The notes: generated from the sequence alone by a model not told the origin. A DNA stretch of 64,000 nt from Rhizomucor pusillus (GCA_900175165.2 FWWN02000703.1:62001-126000), one strand, 5' to 3'. Numbered from the stretch's first letter, positions 1 through 12,275 are shown. Made by a program: numbers and translations.

Positions 1-696
1 CCGGTGCCATTTGTTTGTTTACATCGTTGCTGGGTTACATTGGAATCATGCTCAACAACCGCGCAGTGTTGACATTCTATAATTTATTCCTGTGGGTATG
101 CTTTGGTCTCATCGCGGCCATCGGTTATACAGCATACCGAAAGAACAAGTGGAATATTGAGGTAACAACGACGAATAAAAAGGGAAGTTTCGATCGCTGC
201 TTTAAATATTAAATTCGGGGCGACGCCAAACAGGGTAAACTCTCGTATCAATGGCACTATGGTCTCTCCTCTGACGGCAGAGCACGCATCCAGGCCAATG
301 TAAGAAAAGGAAACTTGACTATCGTGACAAGACAATGTGGCTGACTGATTATATTAGCTTCACTGCTGCGGATACAAATCGTTTACTGATTTCCATGAGC
401 GTTCCAACAAGTGCTACCCACGTACGCTCTTGCCTGGCTGCAAGTACAAGTATCAGCAATTCACCACGCAGGCACTCACCATATGCTGGATTGTCGCCTT
501 CTCCATGATCCCTGTCCACCTTTTCGTCCTCATCTCTGCACTGCTCTGCTCCAACCATGTCAACCGCAAGTTCGGCAAGAACTTGCCACCAAAGATCTAC
601 CGTCTCGACTACCAGGGTATCATTGCCGGTACTCCTACTGGCAGCTCTGTCAACCTGCACAAGGAAGGTCTGCAACAGCGAAATGTCAACAACTAA
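1..696 (+). CDS. Tetraspanin-like membrane protein, 5' truncated
   Basis: Three exons are visible: before 1 to 161, 234-299 and 358-696, with GT-AG introns in consistent phase. The first exon encodes a hydrophobic membrane segment ending in basic residues (YRKNKW). The third encodes LHCCGYKS, which carries the CCG signature of the tetraspanin large extracellular loop, then two more Cys, then a final hydrophobic helix and a short hydrophilic tail ending VNN. Tetraspanins organise plasma-membrane and endosomal protein complexes. The N-terminus and first membrane segment lie outside the window. The family call rests on the CCG motif plus helix order. A divergent four-helix membrane protein is the alternative. 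Confidence 0.7.
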
Positions 697-1427
697 GTTT
701 AGACGTAAACCATTTTTGTTATCGTTTACCTGCACCTGTCACCCGACACATTTTGTCTTTAGTTTTTTCTTTTCTTTTACATATCCAAACAGCAACAACA
801 TTATCATCCGGTTTTTTTTACTTCCATTTTTTGGATTTCCTCCAGTACCATGTTCCTCTCTTTTCTATTTCGCGGCTGCGCTTACGAGAAAAATCTTCTG
901 CACCCTTTACGCATATTTGACGATAGACACATGCGTATTTGAGTATATGCAGTTGTGAGCTTTATCCAGTTGCCATCTGTGTGGGCATTCATGCATCGAG
1001 TTCAAATATGGACACGAAAACTGAATCATTCGCGGACGGTCCATGTTCTCTCTGCCCTTTCTGTATATACACAGAAATTTCATAACCATTGAGCATTATA
1101 GCTGTTGCAAGTGCAACCTTCTTGATTCATGAAAAGTAGCAAGCCATCACCCATTCAGCGTATAGAACAAGATCATTCACGACGTTGCCAGTCTACTACA
1201 ATGCGTTTTTGCATGCATGCGTGACGCAAGACTTGTTCCTTGCAGTATACAAAGCACATACCAAATCGAGCACGTTTGTCAACATTGAACCCGTAACGCA
1301 TATACATACGTACATACATACAGTCATTCATTGGTAGTCATATAATTCAAACAAAATACTCTTTTTCCGCTTTCTTCCTGTTTTTTAAACATACCCGGCT
1401 CTGTCTACACGAAAAAAAAAAAGCACA
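697..1427. other. Intergenic, tetraspanin-like 3' to TVP15-like 5'
   Basis: I see no convincing coding region. The start is T-rich (about 750-830), which fits a 3' UTR. A short tacatacg-type microsatellite lies near 1300-1322, and an A-tract at 1412-1422 sits directly upstream of the next start codon. Confidence 0.5.
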
Positions 1428-2173
1428 ATGCGGAGACCTTCACGGACCAAAGTCGAGAACATCGCGAGCTTATTTCTCAACGGGTTAAATATCTGCCTCT
1501 ATTTACTTGTCATTGCAGCGTGCGTCTTGAAATCAATACAGGCAGATTTCTCGGATATCGTCATGTGTATATATGGAGGGTGAGAGAGAGAAATCGAGAG
1601 ATTTGAATAGTACAAGCATCTTTGTTGACCAAAAACGGTGTTAGGATCATTGCTGCACTGCTCGTTGTGTGCGAAGTAAAACCATCTGAAATTGTTATTG
1701 ACTACTTTGGTTTCCTCACCGTCTACAGAGGCCGCAGCATGGTGTTCATCTTGTATGTATATATGGTGGTGCGAAACCGGGGAGGAGTTGAATTACCTTA
1801 AACATTGACAAGAATGTATAGCTTTGGATGTTTATCACTCAGTCCGTCCGTTCTCAACATTGTCGCAGGCACATTCAACTTGACAGTGGGATTGGTTTAC
1901 ATGATCATGTCGTTTATACACTCGTTTCCACCGCCCAATCCGATCGTTATCAACTGGCAGAACTGGAAGGATTTCTCTGCAGAGGGACTCGATTTAGCAC
2001 GACCTAAACACGTTTCTATTGAGGTAAACGACGAATTGTTTGCCACATTTCGACACTCCATATCTTAATATTACTCTCTTTAGAGCAACGTCGCTATCCG
2101 ATTGAAATCACCTCCACCTCCTCCTATGCATCACAACATCCATCCAGCAGCGATACCTCCTCCTTCTTCGTAG
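1428..2173 (+). CDS. COPI-associated / TVP15-like Golgi membrane protein
   Basis: Four exons (1428-1579, 1645-1752, 1822-2023, 2084-2173) join in phase into a 183-aa protein. It has four hydrophobic segments. Between the second and third lies YFGFLTVYRGRSMVFIFFG, which fits the conserved GR-centred loop of the COPI_assoc family (yeast Tvp15), whose members are Golgi vesicle membrane proteins. The acceptor at 1821 was preferred because it restores the family-like FFG motif; the earlier AG at 1812 would give a poorer join. The C-terminus is Pro-rich and cytosolic. The family call is by pattern recognition; TVP18-type proteins are the nearest alternative. Confidence 0.7.
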
Positions 2174-2207
2174 CCACAAAAACGAACGGAAGAAGAAGGA
2201 AAAAAAA

Positions 2208-2231
2208 AAAGAGAGAGAGAGAGAGAGAGTC
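2208..2231. repeat. A-tract plus (GA)n microsatellite
   Basis: A run of A is followed by about ten GA units. It lies between the convergent TVP15-like and PEX11 genes, just downstream of the PEX11 stop codon. Confidence 0.9.
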
Positions 2232-2252
2232 AAATGGAGAGCAAGGAGGATG

Positions 2253-3045
2253 TCATGATTGTTCATTGCACATTTTATGCCACAGTTTGTAACTTGACAA
2301 GACTGCACTGAAAAACCCGGACCATGCTTGGACACCACTTGAAAACGACGGTTGCCAAATATCGCAAGCTGGATGAATAATAATATAAAATAATAATCGT
2401 CAATCCCCGCTTCTCATAAATTGAACATGTCCACGTGTTTCATCGTTATCTCAAAACCTTACCGCAGAACATGCCGTCCATCGAAAGCTTGCCCACCGAT
2501 GCTAAATCCACAGGACTTTTTGATTTCTGGTATTTCTTCCACGCTGCTTCGAGGTCGACGCAGATGGCTGCAAACCAGCAGTAGTATGCAATCTCTTCGG
2601 CGCGCTTGCCAAGCCGCGGACCCACAAGTCCCATTTTGTATAAGCAGTAAATGTCGTCAGCCACGTTGTTCGAGCATTCGTTGAGTAGTACGATCGTCTC
2701 CCACACGCTCGATGCACTCTGCAGCTGCTGTGCTGGCCCGAGGAACACACCCAGCCGCAGGATCTTGCGAGTCATTGAAAACTGGTTCACCATCGCTGAC
2801 CATCGCTTTGCATCAGCGACTTTATGGTGCAGAAGTATCTTGAATAGATATTGGATTATTTTTATGCTTTTGTCTCGTCCGTCATATGTTTTAATAAGCT
2901 TGTAAAATAATGAAATGTAATTTGGACGACGAGGAGGGCGTTGCTGTTGTGGCTTTTCTTCGTAACAGGGGCTCATGTCAAGTGGAGGAGGTGATGCTGT
3001 GGGTGTTGGCAATGCATGGCGATGAATAATGGTATCGGTGTTCAT
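2253..3045 (-). CDS. PEX11: Peroxisomal membrane protein PEX11
   Basis: Two exons (3045-2463 and 2302-2253, read on the minus strand) give 210 aa. After a Pro-rich N-terminus comes the PEX11 signature around YDGRDKSIKIIQYLFKILL, then the amphipathic region with RKILRLGVFLGP, and a C-terminal segment ending SSYKLWHKMCNE. PEX11 elongates and divides peroxisomes and shapes the peroxisomal membrane. The final exon was found by splicing past the apparent stop after GKVLR: the donor GTAAGG and the acceptor TGCAG restore the family's hydrophobic tail ending in a Leu-Trp-Lys-like motif. The start was placed at MNTDT; in-frame codons upstream are low complexity. Confidence 0.88.
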
Positions 3046-3377
3046 GGTAACAGAGACTAGCGTGTGTGCGTATGTGTATGTATGTGCGTAGTTAGGGCGA
3101 GTAAAGTAGTAGAAAACAGAAAAAAGGGGGAAAGAAAAAGGGAGAGAAGAAAGGAAGAAGAAGAATAAGAATGAAAGAAGCGCGTGCGTCGTATCTGTGT
3201 GCGTTGTGCGTCTTGTCTCTTTGGGGTCGCAACAACGGGCCTCAAGAATTTGCTGCCCTTTTGATAGGACACACATCTCGAAGAATTGCTTTTTTTACCT
3301 CCAATCCGCGGATGCATTCCGCGGGATCAATCAACCTAGACGCCCTGATTAGCAACTGACCCAAACCCTTTTTGTTA
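3046..3377. other. Intergenic, PEX11 5' region
   Basis: This lies upstream of PEX11 and downstream of the TM9SF-like gene. A purine-rich tract (about 3115-3175) is the only notable composition. No gene is seen. Confidence 0.5.
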
Positions 3378-6055
3378 TCAGGGTTGCCAAATTTGGATGA
3401 ATACCTTTACGGCAGCGTATATCTTCTTTACTACGGCGTATGCACTCAAAAAGCCTAATGCTCCAGTACACAGACCCAGTAAAGTGCATCCCAGCAGAGT
3501 ATGCATCGTATACACCAATCCTCCCACTAAACCGTGGATTTCGAATTTCGTCCAATAGCAAAACATTGCGTATCTACAGAGCCCCGTCCTCATTGTCAAT
3601 AATCTGTGCTCGTTTATCATCATTCCTAACACTCACGTGAAGATGTAAAGCGACGAAGAACCTCCAATGCCAAAAGACATCCACCACCAGTGATAATCCT
3701 ATATCAGGTTTTGCGTTCTTATTTAGAAAAAAGCCCATACCGACCTGATTCCGCTTCGTGCACGTTACCTCGCTGCACAGCTGGAAGAAAATCAATGCAA
3801 CTGTGATGGCTGACACGGATATAGCGTACGTCAGGCACGCCATCGATGCATACGATATTGACAGGTAAAGATCATTTTGCCACATGGTCTGCAAAAGTTC
3901 ATCCAAATCGACAAATATGACCGCGAACGGGATGACACCGCCCAATCCAACGCTGTAGATTTATGTAATACAAGGTTAGGTAACAAGGTGAATTCTAACA
4001 TAGGCAATCTCTTCACCTTACGGCGTAGCGTTGGTACCACCGTTTGCTTGGTATGTAACGCGGCATCTGCGTTGGACGGACCGGGTGCTCTATCCGCTCC
4101 CGTTGCTCGCCAATAAACGCGCCAATAAACGTAAGTGGTACGAGCGCAAATAAATACAGCAGCGACAGGGTCAAACATCCTCTAAAGGAGATGGTCAGGG
4201 AGGATTTCTTCCACCATAAAAATATGTTTTGCACCACAATGGTGGTACATATAATGGATGGAATCAGCGTCGATGTCTGTTCAGTATCAATAGCAATATA
4301 TTCGTTAGTCACATTGAAGTAAAAATGGGATGCCCCAGTTCCCTTACCAAGATGGCATTCAAAGTCCATGATTTCCCTCTAAATACTTTGTAAATTCGTG
4401 CACTGTAGTACCCTCCTACCAATCTACAACGGCCACATCAGATTTTCTGTAGGATATGGCCAGCAGCCGCGAGAGAAACTTACGAGGCTAGCGTGAACAC
4501 ACATGCCGAAAAGACCAAGAGGTCCTTGACACGCGCTGGATGTGAATGGCCTGTCAAGACGGAAGCTAATTGATTGAAAAAAAAATCCGATCGTTAGCCT
4601 ATGCCTTTCATTCTGCGGCCGATGCTTTCCTTACCAAATGTTACTAGCACTGTAATCAATAGCTGAACTCCTGATCCGATGATAGGCGCAAGTAGTCCAC
4701 CGTAAATAGGGCGCCGAAAGACATCCCGATGTATTAACCGCCAGCCAATCACATCCTCAAAATCGTCGTGTATCTTTATATCCGGGATTAGAAATTAGGA
4801 ACTGTTGTCGCTCACAACCAGTTCCTTCGCTGGCAGCCTACCTTGAATTCGGTTTCGTCGTGTTCTCTCTTTGACGTTTTTAAAAGTATAACCGCGACGA
4901 CTAGGCATAAAATTAGACACGTGATGATACTGTTGATGATGCTGTAAAAGTGAGCTTCAGGCTGGGGTGGAATTATGTACATGTTCCATCGTGTTTCGGG
5001 TTGTGGCTGCTTAGCCTAATAGGTACATGCAGCGTTTAGCAGCGCCCCTAAATCAGCCCAATGTTCACGTGCTTATTTTTTTCTACCTCTTTCCATCGAA
5101 CAGAATATGTAAACGTAATTGATCTCGGTTCTTCGACTACCTCTTGCATGGCATAGTCTATGGAAGTATGCGTGCAGTGACCGTTGGCGACGCTGCAGTG
5201 TTTCTAAATTTTCAGTCCTTCCGTCCTCATTCATGCGATATTTGAAATATACACAAAACGTACGAATCTGGATACACTTCAAAGCCGACAATCTGTATGC
5301 GATTGCTGTCTTTGGAACTTGGAGTGTACAATAGATTGAACGTGACATGATTGTTGATGAATGTCTGATCATTTTTCTAAAAAAAGAGATTTTTTAGAGT
5401 TGAGTGATCTTTGCCACGTTTCTGCAATACTTTAAAGGAATATACCTTGACCTGTCCCAATGGAAACCCTACTCTGTATGCACGCGTGTCGACCTCGTTT
5501 GTATACGATGCGGTTGCGCCAGGCAGACCATCTAACCACCTGCCCCGATACAAACCACTTTATATCAGAGCCAACCCCCCTTCTTGAACAATCAAGCCAT
5601 CATGTCCTTACCAATCCACTTGGTAGTCGTCTAATATTAGATCCTTTGCTTTTTTTGCATCGTCAACGGACCACATCCTCGTACAGAGAACATGGCAATC
5701 GACGTCCTCGAGAGCCGCTACCTAAACCCACCAAGAGCGTTAAGTATTTCAAACAGCGTGGTCAATCAATTTTTTTAACCTTATAGTCACTCAAGATGGG
5801 GTAATCGCCAAACCAATCCTGATCAACAGCAAGCCAACTTGACATTCGGGACTTGTGGCTCCAGTCCTCTTCGGTGTATGGAGGGCATATGAATGGCAAC
5901 GAAGCGTAGCTGTAAGGCAGTAGTGTGCGATGCGAGAAGATTTTGTTGTATAGCAACGGGATACGTTCCCCGCGTTCAAAGGTCGATTGCGAATGAACCG
6001 ACGAGGAGAATAGCAGCAGTAGCAGCAGCAGCAGACACGCGTACGAACCGGACAT
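3378..6055 (-). CDS. TM9SF / EMP70 nonaspanin family protein, divergent
   Basis: A multi-exon minus-strand gene. It starts at 6055 with a signal peptide (a Leu run after MSGSYAC). Exon 1 runs to 5780 and exon 2 from 5721 to 5612. The luminal part contains CHVLCT, then WWLDGLPGATASYTNE and YRVGFPLGQ, matching the EMP70 luminal domain. The membrane part includes PLTFIGAFIGEQ, then PVRPTQMPRYIP, GGVIPFAVIFVDL and a final helix ending in KIYAAVK, all in family order. EMP70/TM9SF proteins act in Golgi-endosome sorting and in membrane localisation of Gly-rich transmembrane cargo. The usual LGEVLxGDR stretch is replaced by a dissimilar sequence, so this is a divergent paralogue. Central exon borders were not all resolved, and the stop at 3378 is provisional. 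Confidence 0.82.
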
Positions 6056-7405
6056 GACTAACCGATAAGACACAAGAAAGTGGTAAAGGTAAGAAAGGAG
6101 AGACAGAGAGACGTCGGCGGTCGACTATATCCAGATGGAAGGACCCTTTTGGAAAAGAAAAAAAAAAGAGAGAGAGAAAAGGTGCTCCGAAACAAGCGTT
6201 TAAGCAACACCAGCAGCAGCAGCATGCTTGATCTCCCAAATGGAACCCGTTCAAGCGCCGCTTTTTATTTGCAGCAAAGACTGCGTGGTTTTTTCTAACT
6301 TTCTGGAACAAGAAGCAAGATCTTTGCTAGGAATATCAGCACTATATCTGATGTTACGAGCTGCAAATACTCTTGTTCGATCACTGCTTTTTCTTTGGCA
6401 GGATCAATTCAGATAATATGATACAAACTTTATTAGCTCCTGCAGATCTGCTTATACGCTAATTTGGATAACACAATTTATAACACGAATTGATGCGGAC
6501 TATTTATATACTCAATCAACAAATGGATCGCTACATTAAACAGTCGAAAATTTGGGCGAGAACACTAGGTATGTAGAAGCCACTTGTCTTGAGGATGATA
6601 TGTCTGGGTAGTGGTGGTGGGAAGAAGACGCCACTGGAGAGTGTGGCGCAACCATGTCGTCGGTGTTTCCCCAACTCGGCTTCTCCGGCTCGGAACTCTT
6701 GGCATCACTGACGTGTTGTTTCCAAATCTGTAATAGCCGGAGACGCATCAACTTTCAAAAAATCGTCGCAATAGTAGCCCCAATCGTCCCTATCACCGTG
6801 GATACAAACATGGCTGTTGTCTGTATAAGAAGCGATCGTCCACACCAAATCTAAATTTCCTGTTGTCGTTCCCATCCCCACCCTCCCGTGCAGTCGGCTT
6901 TCTCTTTATGGTTCGCAGTCAATAACCGTTCCGGTTTTCCGTAGCTGGATCAAGCGACGCTTGCTGAGTGAGTTTCTGAAACAATCCTACAATGCAACTC
7001 GACACTCCATTTAATAACGATCTTCTTCGATTCTACTCCAGATCTAAACGGATGTGGGAGCAGCTCCTGTTGACTGCAACAATGCTCGGTTCTGTCCGAT
7101 CTACTACTCTTTCGTCGATTACTGTCGCGTATCCGAGACAACCTCGTTTAGAAAGAAGAGTACGCTCGTGTAATCCGTGAAAAGTCGTCTGTGCAGCGTC
7201 TCCAAAGCAGACTATTTATAGCCCAAGACGTTGCTTCTGTAGTATCGTACAAAAAAGGGGAAGGTCTTCTTGACAGTTTGGTTCACAAGACCGATGCCAA
7301 GTAACTTTCGGACCCGCAAAGAGCCAGGCGGCGGCGGCTTCAGGCACACACGCTACAAAGCCTCACCTGGGTGCCTTTCTTCCGTTCCTCTTCCACTCTT
7401 AACTC
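6056..7405. other. Long gap with unresolved minus-strand coding-like pieces
   Basis: The gap lies between the TM9SF-like gene and the MARVEL gene. Minus-strand pieces look weakly coding: a hydrophobic stretch TAMFVSTVIGTIGATIATIF near 6770-6830 that ends at a stop, a 70-aa tail to 6536 in the same frame, and another open frame at 6950-7141. I could not join them into a gene or recognise a family. A CT-rich tract with an A-run (about 6160-6185) lies upstream of the TM9SF-like start. Confidence 0.4.
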
Positions 7406-8639
7406 ATGCCAAAAAATCTGAACTTGGACGTTCCAATTTCACTGCCGGCTGGAATGCCGAGCGTGAACCTGATAAAGAGCGCACTGCACATATTGCAAGT
7501 ACTCGGCACGTTTCTCACGATATGTGTCGTGGCGCCTATCATAGCAGCCGAAAACAAGTATTATGCAAGTATACTTACGGAAAGCTGGGTCGAGTAAATA
7601 TAACTTACTATTGTTTGCAGGGTGCAAGCCAACCAGGTCCAAACTATACATTATTTGTGGGTCTCGCAAGCATCGTTATCCCGGTATGCATGGTGCTGTT
7701 TCCGTGGCTGTACGAGTCCAAGGGCAAGTTTCGGCACTTTGGCAAGTTCTTCTTGAAGCCGCGTACTAGCTTGATCTTTACTGGGTTCTACACCGGTTTC
7801 TGGTGCACCGCCGGTATTGCGATGACTGTACATGCCAACAACCCGGATCACTGCAACCTTGACTCGGACTTGCAGAAATCATACGGAGACGATTATACTA
7901 GCTCATGGTCCAGTCAGGTGAGAAAAAAAGAAGGCATTCAAGTGAAAAATGGATACACATATCTGACATTGGTCTCCAGTGTACATGCGCCAAGGCAGGT
8001 GCAGGTTTATCATGGTCAACGTGCATCTTGTGGCTCTTATCCTTGCTATGCACGCTCATCATTTTCTTCAGCGAGAAGCAAATGATCCAAAAGAACTTGA
8101 AGCAACATGAAATGAACAAGCAGGCTGTGCTTCAGATGCAACAGCAGCAGGAAGAGGAAGAAGACGAATGGGGAGATGTGGAGAGACGCGGTGGATACCG
8201 ACCTACATCGTATTATGAACACGACGAAGGTGAAGATTTGGGTGGCATGCGTCCGCAATCCTTCGAACAAGCACGTCCTCTGCACAGCCCTCCGCAGGCC
8301 CACCATGCTGGCGCATCGCTGTTCGAATCACGGTACGATCCTCCCGCGGCTGGTGCTGCTACTACCCACTACGACCCCGCTGCTCCTTACGATCCACACA
8401 ACCATGGATATCAGGACCCAGCAGCTCAGTACGATCCTCACAACCACGGCTATCTGCAGCAGCAGCATGGCCAGTACGCAGTGCAACCTGAACAATCGCC
8501 ATTCGATGATATCCATCGCCAGCCATCTCCGGAACCGCCTTACCAGACCACTCCTACGCCTCCTCAGCAACAGTTCACTCCCATGCCGATGCCTGATCCT
8601 TCGCATTACAGTGCACAACCGCATGCTGAACGCTTCTAA
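7406..8639 (+). CDS. MARVEL-domain membrane protein with Tyr/Pro/Gln-rich tail
   Basis: The proposed exons 7406-7564, 7621-7917 and 7980-8639 give 371 aa. The first part has four hydrophobic helices in MARVEL layout: an N-terminal helix around VLGTFLTICVVAPI, a second after PGPNYTLFVGLASIVIP, a third at FTGFYTGFWCTAGIAM and a fourth at ILWLLSLLCTLIIFF. The cytosolic tail has a short coiled, acidic part and repeated YDP-HNHGY units (about residues 235-300). Fungal MARVEL proteins sit in the plasma membrane or eisosome-like domains. The first intron appears to be GC-AG (donor GCAAGT at 7565). A GT-AG alternative, donor 7569 with acceptor 7636, also keeps frame and would change four to five residues. 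Confidence 0.75.
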
Positions 8640-9455
8640 ATATCCTATATATATCTTGTATTTTACATAACTCTCTTTTCTGCTTATTACATTGTGGTTT
8701 TCCCTTTTTTCGCTGTTGTAGTAAACAAAGTATATAAGTCTGTCTGGTTTTTGATATTCAAATTCGCGCCTGAAGGCGGAAAAGATTATTGGAAACTACT
8801 TGATTCTATTTTGGACAACAGCAAAGAGGAATGGATATTGCAAATTTTCCTTTGCTCTGCCTATCCTCGATCGCCTGACATGCGTGCTTCATTCGTCACA
8901 TAAATCCCCCAAACAAGAAATCTGCTTTCCGGCGTATGCCATGGCCCAATACGATATATAGTCCATGCCTGGATACTTAAACATCATACGGAGAATTTTA
9001 TCCTGGATCATATACGTAGTTGCCTCCTAGTATTGTGATGCTCTCTCGGGTTGATATGTATGTAGACAGAGTAAAATATGTAAAGGCTCTTGTCAGTTAT
9101 ATCGGTATCTGAGCATAGTCGTATTATATGCTAGAAAGAATGTTTGTTATTCAATATTTGAAGAGACGATCAGATCATTTTTTTAGAACAAGATGACCAA
9201 ATCCCCGCAGCTTTTCATTGTTATATTTGGAATTGATTTTGATGGAAAAATGTATAAAAGGGTGATATTCTTCAGCTAGTGTATACCTCTCGTATAGATC
9301 GATCCTAAAGATGACATAAATAGGCAACCAACACGCTAGGATTAATGAGATAACTGGATCTTTATCATCCTTTGTTGGGAAAATTAAATGCCTGCGGAGG
9401 AAACTGATAAATCATGCATCTTCCATACCGACGACCAATACTAGTATCCTCGAGC
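8640..9455. other. Intergenic
   Basis: AT-rich DNA between the MARVEL gene and the lineage-specific gene. One open frame at 8694-8903 has no recognisable features and I do not call it. Confidence 0.5.
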
Positions 9456-11626
9456 ATGTCACTCATATCATATGTGCAGCGAACATGGAGAACATTCTCT
9501 ATAGTGGAGTTCTTTGACAAAGCTGAATATATGGATAGAGCAGCGGGTGAAGCAAACTTTCGCGATGTCATTGACAAGATCCGAAAGTGGCCAGAATCCA
9601 GCAATGCAGAGAAGAACCAGTTATGCGCTTGGGCAAACAGCGAATGGAGACAAGACTATCCTGTAAGAGGAAACCAGAGTATCTTCTTATTCATCTACTC
9701 ACATGCTACATAGCATTTGAAAAAGGTTGAGGCCGTAAAGTACTGGACCACTATGAGCAGTCTGGAAGCTGCATATCATGATACCCAAACGATACAGAAA
9801 TGTCGCGTGGAAGTAGCTAAAAGCACCGATGAGAGACTGCTGGAAAATGGTACTCGAAAGTTTACCGAGATAATCGGACAACTTTATGCTCTTACCAACT
9901 GATATGTAGATACAGGAAACTATGAGCCAGATCAATTGCAGAACATTGGAGGTTAGGACAAGATACTTGTTATAATGATATGGAAGAGAAACTTATCAAT
10001 GAAGGACGTATATTTATACAGATGAAACCAGCATGAGCATGGATACTGCGATGGACTCGAGCGTTCATGGGGATAATTTTAAGAAGCAATTTGAAAAGAG
10101 CTTTCAAAGCATGGATAACTTGAAAAAATGGAAGCTTCAGTCTTCAAAGCGATACGTTGAAGATCAACTTTACGATTTCGGAAAACGATGCGAGTTTGAG
10201 CAGTGAGTATCTAAGTTAGAGTTCAAAATGATTGCATGATGCTGAAGGTCCATTTCAGTTTAGCGCAATCTTTTATAATTGATCCTGACGATCCCGTCTA
10301 CCATGTCAATAACATTTTCACTCAAGAAGAGCTTGAGGAGATTCGTAATTTCAACAAGAAGTCTCTACCGAAACCACCTTCGCGACTTGTTGACTTCCTG
10401 CTGACTTTCGGTCGGGTGGTATGATGCCTCGCGAGTAATATTGGATTGATGCATAATATTAATTGATATTATCTATAGAAAAATGTCAAAGAATTACGCA
10501 TGGCCGTTCGCGATGCATGGGATTGGCTTCCAAGTGAATACGATGCAGAGCGAGACTTTGATATGGATTGGGTACGCCGTGTGGCAGACAATCTGTTAAG
10601 TATGATGCGTTGCTAAGAAGTGGGTTTGTCACTAACTTGTAGAGATTAGGCTTCTCGAATATGAAAGCAAGACTTTCGAAATGGAGCGTTTGGAGAGGTT
10701 TTATGACAATGTGTGGAAGCAGATAATCGATTATTGCATGTATAATGTGGATGGAGTTGAAGCCGTAAGGTATGACTAAAGCGCATTTTACAGTGAGTTA
10801 GATTCCTTACATATATATCGTGCCTATAGAGGAGAGTCATCGAGTACCGCGTCGGCCATCAGGAAAAATGCCACTAGAATGACGCCTGGATTGGAAAAGC
10901 TGGCGAGAAGAAAAATGGGCAGAAGAGCAGACGTAATAATCAGGAAAGGGCAATTAGAAGTCGCTTGTGGAGAGACAGCAAAGACACAGACAGACGAAAA
11001 AGGCACGAAGACCATCAAGGAAGGGAGTCTTAAACTTCCAAAAATGCAGAAGGATATGTTGTTAGATCTGTGCAAAACTGCTCAAGAAAAGAACTTACAT
11101 CAAAAATTGTCCATTGTAGCGTTTCTGCATGGAGGTATAGATGAACATTGAAGTATCTGACCGCCGGTAGTAACTGACGAATGAACAAGGACCAGGAATT
11201 AGGTTGCTCTTTCTGGATTGCCCAGCCGGCTATGCTTGTCGTATCAGCAGAACTGAATCTTTAATGCTGCCAGCCACTATGGCCGGTTTTTCAACGACTA
11301 TACCGAGAGTGTTGACACTTGTTTGGAAAGCAAAGGTAAAAGGAACAAGTGTCATGTTATTTATATGTGTACCGGTATAATAGATGTCCATATATCTCTC
11401 GCATTTCAAGGAAGTGATACGGCAATGTATCAAGTTGGTCGAAGAGCAAACCAGTACCGCAGAGCTCTCAGCCAGAGATCTGTTCGGCGTCGGCGAGCAT
11501 AATACTATCGACGAAACGTTAGACCTCCCACCTTGCGTACCAAGCCCGCAAAGAGATAATCTTCCAAACAAAAGAAAATTGGCAGAACACAGCGGACTCT
11601 CACGTAAAAAGCGGCATCACGGCTAG
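9456..11626 (+). CDS. Mucoromycota-type lineage-specific protein, 551 aa, ten exons
   Basis: Ten exons join in phase: 9456-9662, 9714-9849, 9916-9951, 10022-10202, 10259-10418, 10479-10599, 10643-10769, 10830-11134, 11196-11335 and 11384-11626. I recognise the layout as resembling a family common in Mucorales genomes without an assigned function. Its features here are a DAWDWLPSEYDAE segment, a DNVDGVE-like motif (here YNVDGVEAVRGESSS), then MGRRADVIIRKGQLEVACGE, then LKLPKMQKDMLLDL, then LLFLDCPAGYACRI. The C-terminus is basic (KRKLAEH, RKKRHHG), which may be a nuclear signal. The motif D-x(8)-E-x(4)-E-x(2)-K near 10930-10970 is loosely like a PD-(D/E)XK nuclease core, which is inference only. 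The start at 9456 is the first Met in frame. An upstream ATG at 9389 would need another exon. Confidence 0.72.
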
Positions 11627-11969
11627 CGAAAACCTCCGAAAGCATCATTTGTATGTATAACACAATCTATACTTGCTAGCATACCTTCTTTTATGAAGCC
11701 GTCCCGATCTTTTCAGTCTGGAGCAATACCATGCAATGCAAATAAAAGTACTGCCTAGATCGTAACCACTTGCACACAACAAAGAGGAAGAAAAAAAAAA
11801 GTTCGATCCCCAGGATCTGGTGATTTTAGCTTTTTTATTGGACGCAACGTAGCATTCTGACTTCGTGAATACTTTAGCCTAGATACTGATCGTCTGCTCG
11901 ACTCTCGCATTCATGTATTTTTGCGAGATAGCTATCGAAGAAGACAGGATACTTATTCGTTTTCTTAGC

Positions 11970-12163
11970 GCAGCAGGCAGCAGTCGTGATGGTTACTCAC
12001 GCCGCACTGTCGAAGAGACTTGATGAATCAACTCTTATTCTTATAGAAGAACTCAGATTCATCTGACTCCAGCTAGAGCCATCTCTTCCACTCGTCTCTG
12101 CAAGAAACCACAGAGCACAAGCGCCCATTCCACCCGGAATGGAAACAGGTGTCTGCTGCTGAA
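11970..12163 (+). repeat. 194-bp direct repeat, copy 1
   Basis: This copy matches 12276-12469 at a 306-bp offset. I see one mismatch near the right end (ctgctgctgaa versus ctgatgctgaa) and identity elsewhere. It includes a frame encoding ETTEHKRPFHPEWKQVS. Such low divergence means a recent duplication. Confidence 0.93.
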
Positions 12164-12275
12164 CGCGCACTTTGCAAGTATATAATCTAAAGCAATCACT
12201 GCTTAGTATAATTTTGTTTATAGAGAAGGATTCTATACCAATACTCATCTGTTGGATATCGATTCCTATACGATG

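Noticed and set aside
7270..8085. 271-aa plus-strand frame through the MARVEL gene
   Set aside because: It crosses intron 1 and intron 2 in frame by chance. The upstream half is not MARVEL-like, and the spliced model explains the conserved helices better.
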